This document shows positions 16,279 through 24,226 of a DNA stretch of 60,565 nucleotides, piece after piece (the first letter of the stretch is position 1; each line of letters begins with the position of its first letter). The stretch covers positions 1 to 60,565 of the forward strand of contig JAUSDY010000119.1 in the NCBI GenBank assembly GCA_030650395.1, read 5' to 3'. Made by a program: the position numbers and the translations under genes. This DNA is from Acidobacteriota bacterium. GTDB lineage: Bacteria; Acidobacteriota; Vicinamibacteria; Vicinamibacterales; UBA2999. Below the pieces are notes generated by a model that saw only the letters and a program-made list of their open reading frames with translations, searched no databases and was not told the DNA's origin.

Positions 16279-18856
16279 TCACATCCTCATCGCGCGCGCT
16301 GGGTCGATCAGTGCGGCCCGTCGCGCCGGCAACCAACTGGCAGCCACGACCACCACCAGGAGCACGGCAACGGCCGTCACGAGCGTGACGGGATCCTGCG
16401 GTGCCACACCAAAGAGCAGCGTGCGCGCAAAACGGCTGCTGGCAGCCGCACCCACGATGCCGATCGTGCCGCCAGCGACGGCGAGCACCAGCGATTCCAT
16501 CACGATCGACCGTGCGACACGCCGCGGTGACGCCCCGAGCGCCATCCGCAGCGCAATCTCACGACGCCGTTGCACCACGGTGTAAGCGAGCAGGGCGTAG
16601 ACACCACCGGCCGCTGTGATCAGCCCTCCGACCGCGAAGAGCGTGATGAGCAGCATGGCAAACCGATCGAGCGGCACGGCATCGCCGAGCAGTTGGTCCA
16701 TCGTGGTCACCGAATGGACGGGTTGATCGGGTTCGACACGAAGCGCGGAGGCACGAGCCGTCTGGGCCACGGCCACGGGATCCAGGGTCGTCCGAGCGAT
16801 CACATTCAAGACGAGGTACGGGTTCTGCGAGTGCGGAATGAAAATCTCGGGCACCGGCTCACTTCGTGGCCCGTCGTGACGATCGTCACGCACCACGCCA
16901 ACCACTTCATAGGGATAGGGACCACGCTGGTAGTCGAGAATCAGGTTACGTCCAACCGGGTTGTCAGTGCCCCACGCGTTTCTCGCGAGCTTCTGATTGA
17001 TGATCACCACACCAGGACCGTCAGCGTCATCACCGTCCGTGAACTCGCGTCCAGCCATCACGGGAAGGCCCAACGTCGCGAAGTATCCAGGTGTCGCCAT
17101 CCGAATGCTGGCGTCCGACACCGTCTTGCCTTCAGGGCCCGCCTGCTCAGGCCAGTACGGCCGGGTGAAGTCGGAGCCGATCGTGCTCATTGGCAGGGTC
17201 GTGACCGCTGCCACGGACCGAATCGCGGGAACCTGGCGAAGTGACCTGAGCACGCGGCGGTAGTAATCGGTCGTCTGCGCGGGAGTGCGATAGCGCGCGG
17301 CATCAGGCGTGATGCGCAAGACGAGCAGGTTGCTCGTGTCGAAGCCCACATCCACTCGTCGTAACTCCGCGAATGTCCGGGCCAATAACCCGGCCCCGAC
17401 GAGCAACATCACGGCTGCGGCAATCTCGGCCACCACCAGTCCGGCGCGCAGCCGGCCAGAGGCGCTTGCCGACACGGCGACCCCGTCTTTGAGCGCGCCC
17501 GCAATCGGTGTGCGGCTGGCGCGAAAGGTCGGAACGGCGTTGCCGACAGCGGTGACCACGAGCGCGAGTACGGCAGCGAACGACGCGACTCGTGCGTTCA
17601 TGGCCACTTCGTGCAGGCGCGGAATGCCGGCGGGCGCTATTGACAGGGCGGCGTCCACCCACCACGCAGTGAGTACGATGGCGATGACCATCGTGACGAT
17701 CGCGCTCAACACGCTTTCTGCGATCAACGGTCGCGTGACGCGGCTGCCGCGGGCGCCGAGCGCCAGGCGAATCGCAATCTCCCTCGCGCGGCCGACACCA
17801 CGCGCGATGGCCAGACTGGCGACGTTGGCGCAGACCAGCAACAGCAGGCAACACATCGCCGCAAAGACGAGGAGGAGCTCCAGACGGCTCGTGCGTGCGA
17901 TTTCATCCGCGAGCGGAGATAGCCGAATACTCCAACCGGCGTTGGTGTCCGGATGCTCAGAAGCAATTCCGCTTGCCATTGTCTGCATCCGCGCCTCTAC
18001 GCCTTCGACGGACAGCCCTGCTTTCATCCGGCCAACGACGCGCAAAAACCGAGCGTCGCGGGGGGGGGGCCTGCGGAAAACGCGCGCCGCGGTACGACGT
18101 CCGCATATCCCACGGCGCCCAAAAGGCAGCGGTCGCGTCGGGCACCGCGAAGTCGTCGGGCATGACACCAATGACCTGCCAGTCGCGGCCTTCTATGGAG
18201 ACGGTCCGACCAACGACCTGTGGATCGGCGCCCAGGGTCCGCCATAGGCGAGAACTCAGAACGATGACCGGTTCGCCGCTGGACGCCTGCCGCGACGTGA
18301 TTGACGCCGCGCCTTCGAATTCGTCCGCATCGAACGTGCGCCCGAGCCGTGGTTGACGACGATAGACGTCGAAGAAACCGCGCGTGACGTGCACCCCGGC
18401 GATCGGCGTGCCGCCGTCGCCTGCCCGGAGGGTGGCCGAGACCGTCATCGCGGCGGTGATCGCATCGAACGCATCATTCCGAGCGACCCAGTCGAGGATA
18501 TTGCCCGGCGCCGCGCCCTCGCGGAGGCGATCCTGGCTGACATTCGATTCGAACATCATGACCAGCCGACCCGGCTGATCGTAGGGCAGCGGTCGAAGCA
18601 GCGCCGCGTCAACAAACGCGAAGAGTGTGGTCGTCGCCGCGACACCAAGTCCGAGGAGTAATGACATGCCGGCCGTGGCTCCCGGAGATCGAACGAGCGC
18701 CCGCAGTGCCTGTGCGAGATCGTGCCTGGCTCCGACGAAGACGAGATCCCAGAGCAGCGCGAACCAGGTCGTCACGAGAGGGACGCGCCCACGCGCGCGC
18801 GCCGTTTCAAGCAGTCGTTCGCCATCTTCGCGGATGACACGCCGATCACTCGTCAT
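16279..18856 (-). pseudogene. ADOP-type permease (duplicated FtsX/MacB), frameshifted at a 10-G tract
   Basis: Two overlapping minus-strand frames together make one ADOP permease of about 855 aa. The N-terminal frame starts at ATG 18856 (MTSDRRVIREDGE) with the first TM and MacB-PCD-like domain (MSLLLGLGVAATTTLFAFVD, ...DWQVIGVMPDDFAVPD). It runs into G10 on the plus strand (18060-18069; C10 in the gene), after which homology continues in the other frame (DARFLRVVGRMKAGLSVEGVEA) to the C-terminal YPARR-like end (WLPARRAALIDPARAMRM). The PadR gene overlaps its start by 4 nt. The lesion may be a sequencing error, a fixed mutation, or slippage-driven phase variation. Confidence 0.85.
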
Positions 18857-19221
18857 GCGCGAGCCGCCTTTCGCAACGCCCGGCTCGAGCGGGCGTGAGT
18901 GACAATCGCTTCGAGGCGCCGAACCTCGGCATCCAAGACACGCTTGCCGTGCGGCGTAAGCGCGAAGTAGCGACGCCGCTCGTCGTCTTGATCGGCGGCC
19001 GGCCGGTTATCCGACTCCGCAATAACGTCGGTCTTCTCGAGTTCCCGAAGTAGTCCGTACAGGCCTGCGGGCCAGAGGCGCACCTGGCCGTCCGTGCGCT
19101 CGGCGACCTCCTGCATGATGCTGTAGCCATGCCGGGGTCCATCTGCCACCGCCAACAGAATGTGGAGCACCTTCGGCTTGAGCGGCAACAGCCGGTCGAC
19201 GCTTCTCCACTTGTCTGGCAT
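18853..19221 (-). CDS. PadR-family transcriptional regulator
   Basis: 122 aa winged-helix repressor. LLPLKPKVLHILLAVADGPRHGYSIMQEV is the PadR N-terminal helix with the HGY motif (about residues 11-38), then LYGLLRELEKTDVIAES (recognition helix and wing) and the wing continuation RRYFALTPHGKRVLDAEVRRLE. The gene ends in an ATGA overlap with the ADOP permease, the standard PadR-ADOP operon of Acidobacteriota; the regulator usually controls its own operon in response to a small molecule. AT-rich sequence with a minus-strand TATACT lies between it and the divergent SAP gene (about 19261-19285) and is a likely operator region. Confidence 0.92.
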   Translation of the reverse strand: MPDKWRSVDRLLPLKPKVLHILLAVADGPRHGYSIMQEVAERTDGQVRLWPAGLYGLLRELEKTDVIAESDNRPAADQDDERRRYFALTPHGKRVLDAEVRRLEAIVTHARSSRALRKAARA

Positions 19222-19299
19222 GGTGCGATAACCTCAATCCCTCATGGTCGATTCGGTGCAGTATATACATAAAATGGTTTATAGTCTGTTCCGGCTACT

Positions 19300-19926
19300 A
19301 TGTTAAGCCTCGCTCCGACGATGACGCTGCGCGACTTTGAGAATGGCTATTGGTATCTCGAGCAATTGAAGAACTTCGCCGAGCGCATCGGCATCCCCGC
19401 CGCGAAGCAGCTGCGAAAGGACCAGCTCGAAAAGGCCATCGTGTCGTTCCTGCGCACGGGTCAGGCGGCATTGCCCACGAAGCGATCACTGCGCAAGACG
19501 GGCGTGAAGGACGTGGCACGCGGCCTCAACCTGAAGCTCCGAATTGAGAACTACACGAGCAACCGTGACACGAAGGACTTCATCGTCGAACAGGCCGATC
19601 TGATGGCGCCGGGGGTTCGTGAGAAGTCCGGAGTCTGGTATCGCCTGAATCGCTGGCGGGAAGAACAGGTCACGAGCGGCAAGCACCCAACCTACGGCGA
19701 CCTCGTGCGGCAGTACATCGCCCTGAACAAGGTGGAGCGCTTCGAGAAGATCGCTCACGGCCGCTACATCAACTTCGTCGCCCAGTTCCTCGCAGCGAAT
19801 AAGGGGGTGACGCGCGCAGAGGCCATCGCTGCGTGGACAGAGCTCAAGGAGCTCGATGTCCCCAAGGACTATGCGTCCTGGGTCAAGGCGCGAGCGAAGC
19901 GCAAGGGAAAGGGCAGGGATGGTTGA
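19300..19926 (+). CDS. SAP-domain (putative nucleic-acid-binding) protein
   Basis: 208 aa, Lys/Arg-rich. The N-terminal part (FENGYWYLEQLKNFAERIGIP, then LRKDQLEKAIVSFLRTG) is a SAP/HeH-like helix-extended-helix of the kind found in DNA-binding proteins, followed by a helical region with RLNRWREEQVTSGKHPTYGD and a basic tail (KARAKRKGKGRDG). The family is widespread but of unknown function. ATG 19321 (MTLRDFENGYWY) is an equally good start and fits the family better; 19300 is the first ATG after the promoter-like TATAGT. It lies at the left edge of an accessory patch. Confidence 0.75.
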   Translation: MLSLAPTMTLRDFENGYWYLEQLKNFAERIGIPAAKQLRKDQLEKAIVSFLRTGQAALPTKRSLRKTGVKDVARGLNLKLRIENYTSNRDTKDFIVEQADLMAPGVREKSGVWYRLNRWREEQVTSGKHPTYGDLVRQYIALNKVERFEKIAHGRYINFVAQFLAANKGVTRAEAIAAWTELKELDVPKDYASWVKARAKRKGKGRDG

Positions 19927-19950
19927 CTCTGTCGGGGGCTTCGGTACACT
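19923..19950 (+). promoter_or_regulatory. Promoter of parDE giving a leaderless transcript
   Basis: TTGACT (19923-19928), 16-bp spacer, TACACT (19945-19950), then only CGGCAT before the ATG at 19957. The expected transcription start coincides with the A of the start codon. It overlaps the end of the SAP gene. Confidence 0.65.
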
Positions 19951-19956
19951 CGGCAT

Positions 19957-20196
19957 ATGGAAGTGACCCTGTCGGCGGACCTGCAGGCCAAGCTCACCCG
20001 CATCGCTCGGGACCGCGGGACAGACGCCGAGGCTGTCGCCCGCGAAGCGATTGAGCGGCTGGTCGACTACGACGACTGGTTCGTGCGCGAGGTCGAGAAA
20101 GGGTTAACGCAAATCGAGCGTGGCGAAACCCTGAGCCATGAAGAGGTCGGCACGCGCCTTCGCGAACGCCTGGCGGACAAACAACCGCGGCCCTGA
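19957..20196 (+). CDS. ParD/CopG-like antitoxin (type II)
   Basis: 79 aa. The N terminus (MEVTLSADLQAKLTRIARDR) gives the beta strand and first helix of a ribbon-helix-helix, then AEAVAREAIERLVDYDDWF and an acidic C-terminal tail that would wrap the toxin. It overlaps the ParE gene by the ATGA quadruplet, typical of translational coupling. RHH antitoxins repress their own promoter; here the promoter lies at 19923-19950. The gene has no Shine-Dalgarno and probably starts on a leaderless mRNA. Confidence 0.88.
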   Translation: MEVTLSADLQAKLTRIARDRGTDAEAVAREAIERLVDYDDWFVREVEKGLTQIERGETLSHEEVGTRLRERLADKQPRP

Positions 20197-20471
20197 TGCA
20201 GCTTCGCTGGACCGAAGAAGCTGCCAACGATCTCGAGCACATTGCCGGCTACCTTCTTACGCATACTCCAAGTCGGGCTCAAGACCTGGTCCGCGCCGTC
20301 TACGACGCTCCTTCCGATCTACTGACATTTCCGAATCGCGGACGCCAGGGAAAGAAGGACGGGACGCGCGAACTGGTTCTTTCCCCGCTGCCTTACATCG
20401 TGGTCTACAAGGTTCTCGGGGACATCATCTTCGTCGTCCGCATATTGCACGGCGCGCAGAGATGGCCCTAG
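20196..20471 (+). CDS. ParE/RelE-superfamily toxin
   Basis: 91 aa. MQLRWTEEAANDLEHIAGYL is the classic ParE opening (beta1, helix 1), then the mid motif TFPNRGRQGKKDGTREL and C-terminal strands LSPLPYIVVYKVLGDIIFVVRILHGAQRWP with the conserved Arg-Val-Leu-His-Gly. ParE toxins poison DNA gyrase while RelE toxins cut mRNA; the ParE-type sequence plus the RHH partner favours gyrase, but this is not provable here. Translationally coupled to the antitoxin. Confidence 0.9.
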   Translation: MQLRWTEEAANDLEHIAGYLLTHTPSRAQDLVRAVYDAPSDLLTFPNRGRQGKKDGTRELVLSPLPYIVVYKVLGDIIFVVRILHGAQRWP

Positions 20472-20485
20472 ATGGGGCGGCGAAA

Positions 20486-20533
20486 CTGTTACCCATGTCT
20501 CCGGAATAATCTGTCACCCATGTCCCCGGAATA
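20486..20533. repeat. Direct repeat of a 23-bp ACCCATGTC...CCGGAATA motif
   Basis: Two copies, 20486-20508 and 20511-20533, 25 bp apart, differ at two positions (CTGTTACCCATGTCT versus CTGTCACCCATGTCC, both ending CCGGAATA). Similar strings occur next to transposase genes in other genomes in my recollection, so this may be the scar of an insertion-sequence end. No transposase is present here. Confidence 0.55.
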
Positions 20534-20547
20534 GACCGAGTGAAGGC

Positions 20548-20570
20548 TGGCTCCTCGGGCTGGATTCGAA
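20548..20570. repeat. Partial copy of the tRNA-Asn 3' end (att-like direct repeat)
   Basis: These 23 bp are identical to 21481-21503, the 3' end (CCA, acceptor arm, part of the T arm) of tRNA-Asn, in the same orientation, 933 bp away. A duplicated tRNA 3' end bounding a short segment is the usual footprint of a tyrosine-integrase element. The bounded segment holds a broken XRE gene and HigBA; no integrase remains. Confidence 0.75.
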
Positions 20571-20732
20571 TCCGCCTTCGCTGAAACTACGCCTTGTGAG
20601 CGCGCGGCCCTGGACCGGTCCTACATGGCCGGCATCGAGGCCGGGCTGCGCAATCCCTGGATAAAGGCGGTCGCCAAAATCGCCCGTGGACTCGGGACCA
20701 CCCTCTCAGATCTTTTCCAGACTGTCAGCTGA
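20571..20732 (+). pseudogene. XRE-family HTH regulator, 5'-truncated
   Basis: The reading frame directly after the att-like repeat encodes 53 residues ending at TGA 20732: helix 2-3 of an XRE helix-turn-helix (ALDRSYMAGIEAGLRNPWIK) and its C-terminal helices (AVAKIARGLGTTLSDLFQTV). The first helix and the start codon are missing, apparently replaced at the tRNA-derived junction. It is a relic and no product is expected. Such small XRE regulators are typical cargo of mobile elements. Confidence 0.75.
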
Positions 20733-20753
20733 GAGCTGGTCCCTGGCCGTGAG

Positions 20754-20782
20754 TTGCTCCCACGATGGGAGCACGCTATACT
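20754..20782 (+). promoter_or_regulatory. higBA promoter with palindromic operator
   Basis: TTGCTC (20754-20759) and TATACT (20777-20782) are 17 bp apart. The spacer holds a perfect 7-bp inverted repeat, GCTCCCA then CGA then TGGGAGC (20756-20772), well placed for binding by the HTH antitoxin. The GTG start of higB is 8 nt after the -10, so the mRNA is leaderless or nearly so. Confidence 0.7.
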
Positions 20783-20790
20783 AGGCGCCT

Positions 20791-21084
20791 GTGCGGGCTA
20801 TTGCTCTCCGGACACTCCGCGAGTTCTGGGAGCGGCATTCTGACGCAGAGCAACCATTGCGAGCGTGGTACCACGACGCGCGAAAGGCTGATTGGCGAAC
20901 GCCTGCGGACGTGAAGCGCGTCTATTCGAATGCGAGCATCGTTGGCGAGAACCGCGTGGTGTTCAACATCGGCGGCAACAAGTACCGCCTGGTTGTTGCC
21001 ATCCACTACCCGTTCCGCATCTGCTACGTCCGGTTTATCGGCACGCATAGCGCGTACGACCGCGTCGATGCGAAGACCGTCTGA
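20791..21084 (+). CDS. higB: HigB-type mRNA interferase toxin
   Basis: 97 aa, GTG start. The sequence follows the HigB_toxin family: TLREFWERHSDAEQPLRAWYHDARKADWRTPADVK, then VGENRVVFNIGGNKYRLVVAIHYPFRICYVRFIGTHSAYDRVDA, including the conserved FNI-GNKYRL and RFIGTH-YD motifs. The toxin cleaves mRNA, usually on the ribosome. The gene precedes its antitoxin by 8 nt, the toxin-first order of higBA. It lies between the duplicated tRNA-Asn ends and may help retain that segment. Confidence 0.93.
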   Translation: MRAIALRTLREFWERHSDAEQPLRAWYHDARKADWRTPADVKRVYSNASIVGENRVVFNIGGNKYRLVVAIHYPFRICYVRFIGTHSAYDRVDAKTV

Positions 21085-21092
21085 GGCTAGTC

Positions 21093-21470
21093 ATGGAGAT
21101 TCGACCAATCAAAACGAAGGCTGACCATCGAGCCGCCCTCAAGGAGATCGAGCGCCTCATGGCGGCCAAGCCTGGAACGCCCGCGGGGGATCGGCTTGAT
21201 GTCTTGACGACGCTGGTCGAGCGATTCGAATCGCAACATGAACCGATCGATCCGCCGAATCCGATCGATGCCCTTCTCTACCACATGGAGAGCCGAGGCC
21301 TCACTCGTCGGGATCTCGAACCCCTCATCGGTAGCCGGGCTCGCGTTGCCGAAGTTCTCAACCGCCGTCGAGCCTTGACGATCGAGATGATTCGAAAACT
21401 ACACGAAGGTCTCGGCATTTCGGCGGAGGTTCTGATTCGTCCATACAGCGTCCGACGGTCCGCCGCATAG
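21093..21470 (+). CDS. higA: HigA-type antitoxin with HTH domain
   Basis: 125 aa. The N-terminal region (MEIRPIKTKADHRAALKEIE, then RLDVLTTLVERFESQHEPIDPPNPIDALLYHME) is characteristic of the long HigA family. The C-terminal HTH reads SRGLTRRDLEPLIGSRARVAEVLNRRRALTIEMIRKLHEGLGISAEVLI. It neutralises HigB and should repress the promoter at 20754-20782, where a 17-bp palindrome is present. The stop codon is 10 bp from the 3' end of tRNA-Asn on the other strand. Confidence 0.93.
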   Translation: MEIRPIKTKADHRAALKEIERLMAAKPGTPAGDRLDVLTTLVERFESQHEPIDPPNPIDALLYHMESRGLTRRDLEPLIGSRARVAEVLNRRRALTIEMIRKLHEGLGISAEVLIRPYSVRRSAA

Positions 21471-21480
21471 GTGAATGAAT

Positions 21481-21555
21481 TGGCTCCTCGGGCTGGATTC
21501 GAACCAGCAACCCTCCGGTTAACAGCCGGATGCTCTGCCGTTGAGCTACCGAGGA
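21481..21555 (-). tRNA. tRNA-Asn (GTT)
   Basis: Reading the minus strand, acceptor strands TCCTCGG and CCGAGGA pair. The anticodon arm is TCCGG, CTGTTAA, CCGGA with anticodon GTT, and the T loop contains GTTCGAATC. CCA is encoded (21481-21483). 75 nt including CCA. The 23 bp at its 3' end are repeated at 20548-20570, which marks it as an integration target. Confidence 0.96.
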
Positions 21556-21668
21556 ATAAAGGCAGGACTTCTCTGCTAGAGAAGAACCCCTATCGTAAGA
21601 CAGAACAGGGGGTTACCGCAACAATGCGTCGGTCCAGACCCGCCGCTCGTCAGTTCGTTTGAGGCGGC

Positions 21669-22029
21669 TCAAGCCGCTGGTGGGCTTGCGACCGGTCCAC
21701 CGCTACTCACCGTCCCCCCGGCGTAAAGGTGCTTCTGAAAGCCAGCAAAAACACCCGCGATTTTCTCAGGTGCGCCGAGGTCTGCGATGGCGTCGGAAAT
21801 CGCGTTGCGGTAGCGCAGTCGCAATAGCGGGGACAGCTTGTCCTGAGCCAGCTCCTCGACGCCCACTTCCACGTATTGGGCGAGTACGAAATCGATGAAC
21901 GCCTGTTCCTTCGTGGTGAATTGGGAGCGGATGCGCGGCCGGGCCGTTGCAGCGCGCTCGCTGCATTTTCCGCGCGAAGTCCTCGTAGCGGTCGTCGTCA
22001 CGCATGGGTCGTGGCGGGTTGTCGGACAT
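21669..22029 (-). pseudogene. Remnant of type I restriction endonuclease HsdR C-terminal region
   Basis: A minus-strand frame encodes RIRSQFTTKEQAFIDFVLAQ and continues with YVEVGVEELAQDKLSPLLRL and GAPEKIAGVFAGFQKHLY, which matches the extreme C-terminal domain of EcoEI-type HsdR subunits. Nothing of the nuclease or helicase remains. A start with a perfect Shine-Dalgarno (AAAGGAGGT) and ATG at 22029 opens MSDNPPRPMRDDDRYEDFAR in a different frame and runs into the remnant out of frame. The block is a decayed junction near the tRNA-Asn site, suggesting loss of an integrated restriction system. Confidence 0.7.
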
Positions 22030-22243
22030 CGTGAACCTCCTTTGAATGGGACCAAAGAGGTGCACGCTGCATGCCGCGCGAAATTGGGCCCGAATCGGCG
22101 ATAAGCCTCACGGAGTACGCGCAAACTGCGATGCCAAGGCGCTATCAATATCGCGGATTGTGAAACGTCCAGACCAAGGGGCCAGCCGCCGCGCCATCGC
22201 GCTTCATCGCAAGAACGATTGTGCCGCAGGACGCAGGATAAGG

Positions 22244-22798
22244 CTACGGACGCCGATAGATCGAACGCGTCGTCGCCGGCGGACCGCCGAGCACGCCGGC
22301 GCGCGTGACTTGCACGACCAGCGTCGTCGGCGATTCCAGCGACAGCTCACGCGTCAGTTCCGCGGTGAACGGCTTTGCCGCGCCGCGATCGGCGACCTGA
22401 GACGTCGTCGTGATGATCAGGATCGGCCCGTTCCACCGAGCGCGCGACGATTCGATCTGCTCGCCGCGGCCCATCATCACGACGTTGCGGCCTTCCGAGC
22501 CATCGAGCGGGTAGGTGAACGTTAACAGCGGCTGTAGATCGTATCGGCTGAAGAACGCGTACTCCACGCGCAGTTGCCTCGCGTCCTGCGCAATCGTGAT
22601 CGTCGGTCCCCAGCCGCTGCCCATATCGCCTGGCGCGGCGGCCGCCGCCGGTGTGCCCGGCACCGCCGCGGTCGTGGCGACGACCGGCGCGTCGAGCGTC
22701 CAGCGTCCTGAAAAATCGGCGGGTGGCTGCGCCGACAGTGCGATCGTCAGGACGGCGACGAGCGAGATCGTGATGAATTGCATTCGCGGCATCGTCAA
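22244..22798 (-). CDS. Secreted protein of unknown function
   Basis: 184 aa. A signal peptide (MQFITISLVAVLTIALSAQP, after a possible ATG at 22798, 22792 or 22783) is followed by ADFSGRWTLDAPV, an opening seen in many small exported acidobacterial proteins, then an Ala/Pro-rich linker and a beta-rich domain (ITIAQDARQLRVEYAFF, then ILIITTTSQVAD). It lies 6 nt downstream of the sulfatase stop, so it is the third gene of the creatininase-sulfatase operon. No catalytic motif is visible; a binding or inhibitor-like beta-barrel is possible but unproven. Confidence 0.72.
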   Translation of the reverse strand: MTMPRMQFITISLVAVLTIALSAQPPADFSGRWTLDAPVVATTAAVPGTPAAAAAPGDMGSGWGPTITIAQDARQLRVEYAFFSRYDLQPLLTFTYPLDGSEGRNVVMMGRGEQIESSRARWNGPILIITTTSQVADRGAAKPFTAELTRELSLESPTTLVVQVTRAGVLGGPPATTRSIYRRP

Positions 22799-22804
22799 CT
22801 CGCG

Positions 22805-24226
22805 CTACATCTTGGGTGGAACATACGGATCCGGCGCGCTTGGAGGCACGTGCGGGTAGCGTGTTGTCGTCGCCGTGAACTCGCGCACGATTCGGTCCGT
22901 GACGCTCTGCACCCACGGGTTCGCGTCCTTGATGTCAGTCTCTTCCTTGGGATCCGAGAGGAGATTGAACAGCCGCATCAACGGCGCGACCGCGGGACCA
23001 CCGGCCTCCGGCGCATACACGTAGTGCAGCTTCCAGTCGTGCCATTTCACTGCGCGCAGCTGAGCGTTGGCGTAGAGCAGCACTGACTCGCGGCTGGAGG
23101 CCGCTTGTTTCCCTTCGAAGAAGGGCAGCTGGTTGACGCCGTCGATGGCGCGATCGTGCGGCACGAGGTCGGCGCCGACGGCCGCCGCGATGGTCGGAAA
23201 GAAATCAATTTCGTGCACGAGCTCGTTGGTGACGCGGCCGGCCGGAATTCTCCCGGGCCAGCGGACCAGGCATGGCGTGCGGATGCCGCCCTCCATCACG
23301 CTGTTGTAGAAACCGGACCACGGGCCTGACGATCCGCGCCACGGCCGCCGCCCCTCGGCGCCGTTATCCGCGCACCAGAACACGATGGTGTTGCGCGAGA
23401 CGCCGAGCCGATCGATCGCATCGAGCATGCGGCCGACGTTGGAGTCCACTTCGGCCATCGCGTCGGCAATATCGCCCGCGCCGGTCTTGCCGACGAAGTC
23501 GGGATGCGTCAGTGTCGGGAAGTGAATCTGCGTCATCGGGTAATACACGAAGAACGGCTTCTTGTCCCGGACGCTGCGCTCCATGAAAGCGACGCTCTTG
23601 TCGACCGATTCCCGATCGACGGTGCGACGCGCATCGACGTCGAAGGGTTTGACGTTGCGCGGCGACGCCCCGCTGCGGCCCTCCCAAATGAACGAGGTAT
23701 TCGGCGCGGTCTGTCCCTGGGCGATTGTCGTTATCGACTCGTTGCTGGTGCGTGGGACACCGTAGTACTCATCGAATCCCTGCTGCGACGGGTTGCGATT
23801 CTCCGGCCGGTCGCCGCCAAGATGCCACTTGCCGAAGAGTCCCGTGGCATAGCCGCTCGACTGCAAGGCCTCGGCGATCGTCACTTCCCATAAGGTCATG
23901 CCGGCGGCCTGCGACGCTCCGGTCCGGACGGCATAGCGCCCGGTCATCAGCGCCGCGCGCGACACGGTGCAGGAAAACTCGACGTTGAAGTTATTGAGCC
24001 GCAGCCCTTCCGCCGCCAGGCGGTCCAACCGCGGCGTGATCGCGCCGCGCACGCCGCCATAGACGTTCACTTCGCCCCATCCCAGGTTGTCGGGAAACAT
24101 CAGGACGATGTTGGGGCGGTCAGAGGAAGTGGCCTGCTCGCTTGCCACGCCGAACGCGCCAAGCCACAGGACCAGGCACGCAGCGGCCACGATCGCCAAC
24201 AACGATCGCGATCGACGGACAGTCAC
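22805..24226 (-). CDS. Arylsulfatase-family sulfatase, exported
   Basis: 473 aa with an N-terminal signal (LLAIVAAACLVLWLGAFGVA). It has the metal-binding motif PDNLGWGEVNVYGG (the Asn subtype of the usual DD pair) and the formylglycine site CTVSRAALMTGR at Cys86; the common form is CTPSR, so Val replaces Pro/Ala/Ser at +2. Further motifs are FGKWHLGG and WCADNGAEG. It would hydrolyse sulfate esters in the periplasm or outside the cell after conversion of Cys86. It overlaps the upstream creatininase gene by 4 nt. The substrate is unknown. Confidence 0.93.
   Translation of the reverse strand: MTVRRSRSLLAIVAAACLVLWLGAFGVASEQATSSDRPNIVLMFPDNLGWGEVNVYGGVRGAITPRLDRLAAEGLRLNNFNVEFSCTVSRAALMTGRYAVRTGASQAAGMTLWEVTIAEALQSSGYATGLFGKWHLGGDRPENRNPSQQGFDEYYGVPRTSNESITTIAQGQTAPNTSFIWEGRSGASPRNVKPFDVDARRTVDRESVDKSVAFMERSVRDKKPFFVYYPMTQIHFPTLTHPDFVGKTGAGDIADAMAEVDSNVGRMLDAIDRLGVSRNTIVFWCADNGAEGRRPWRGSSGPWSGFYNSVMEGGIRTPCLVRWPGRIPAGRVTNELVHEIDFFPTIAAAVGADLVPHDRAIDGVNQLPFFEGKQAASSRESVLLYANAQLRAVKWHDWKLHYVYAPEAGGPAVAPLMRLFNLLSDPKEETDIKDANPWVQSVTDRIVREFTATTTRYPHVPPSAPDPYVPPKM

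Noticed and set aside
19261-19285. Defined PadR operator between padR and the SAP gene
   Set aside because: The AT-rich stretch has several partial dyads and overlapping promoter-like boxes; no single convincing palindrome, so it is mentioned only in the PadR entry.
20486-20533. A full insertion sequence
   Set aside because: Only a duplicated 23-bp motif is seen; there is no transposase frame or second terminus, so it is reported only as a repeat.
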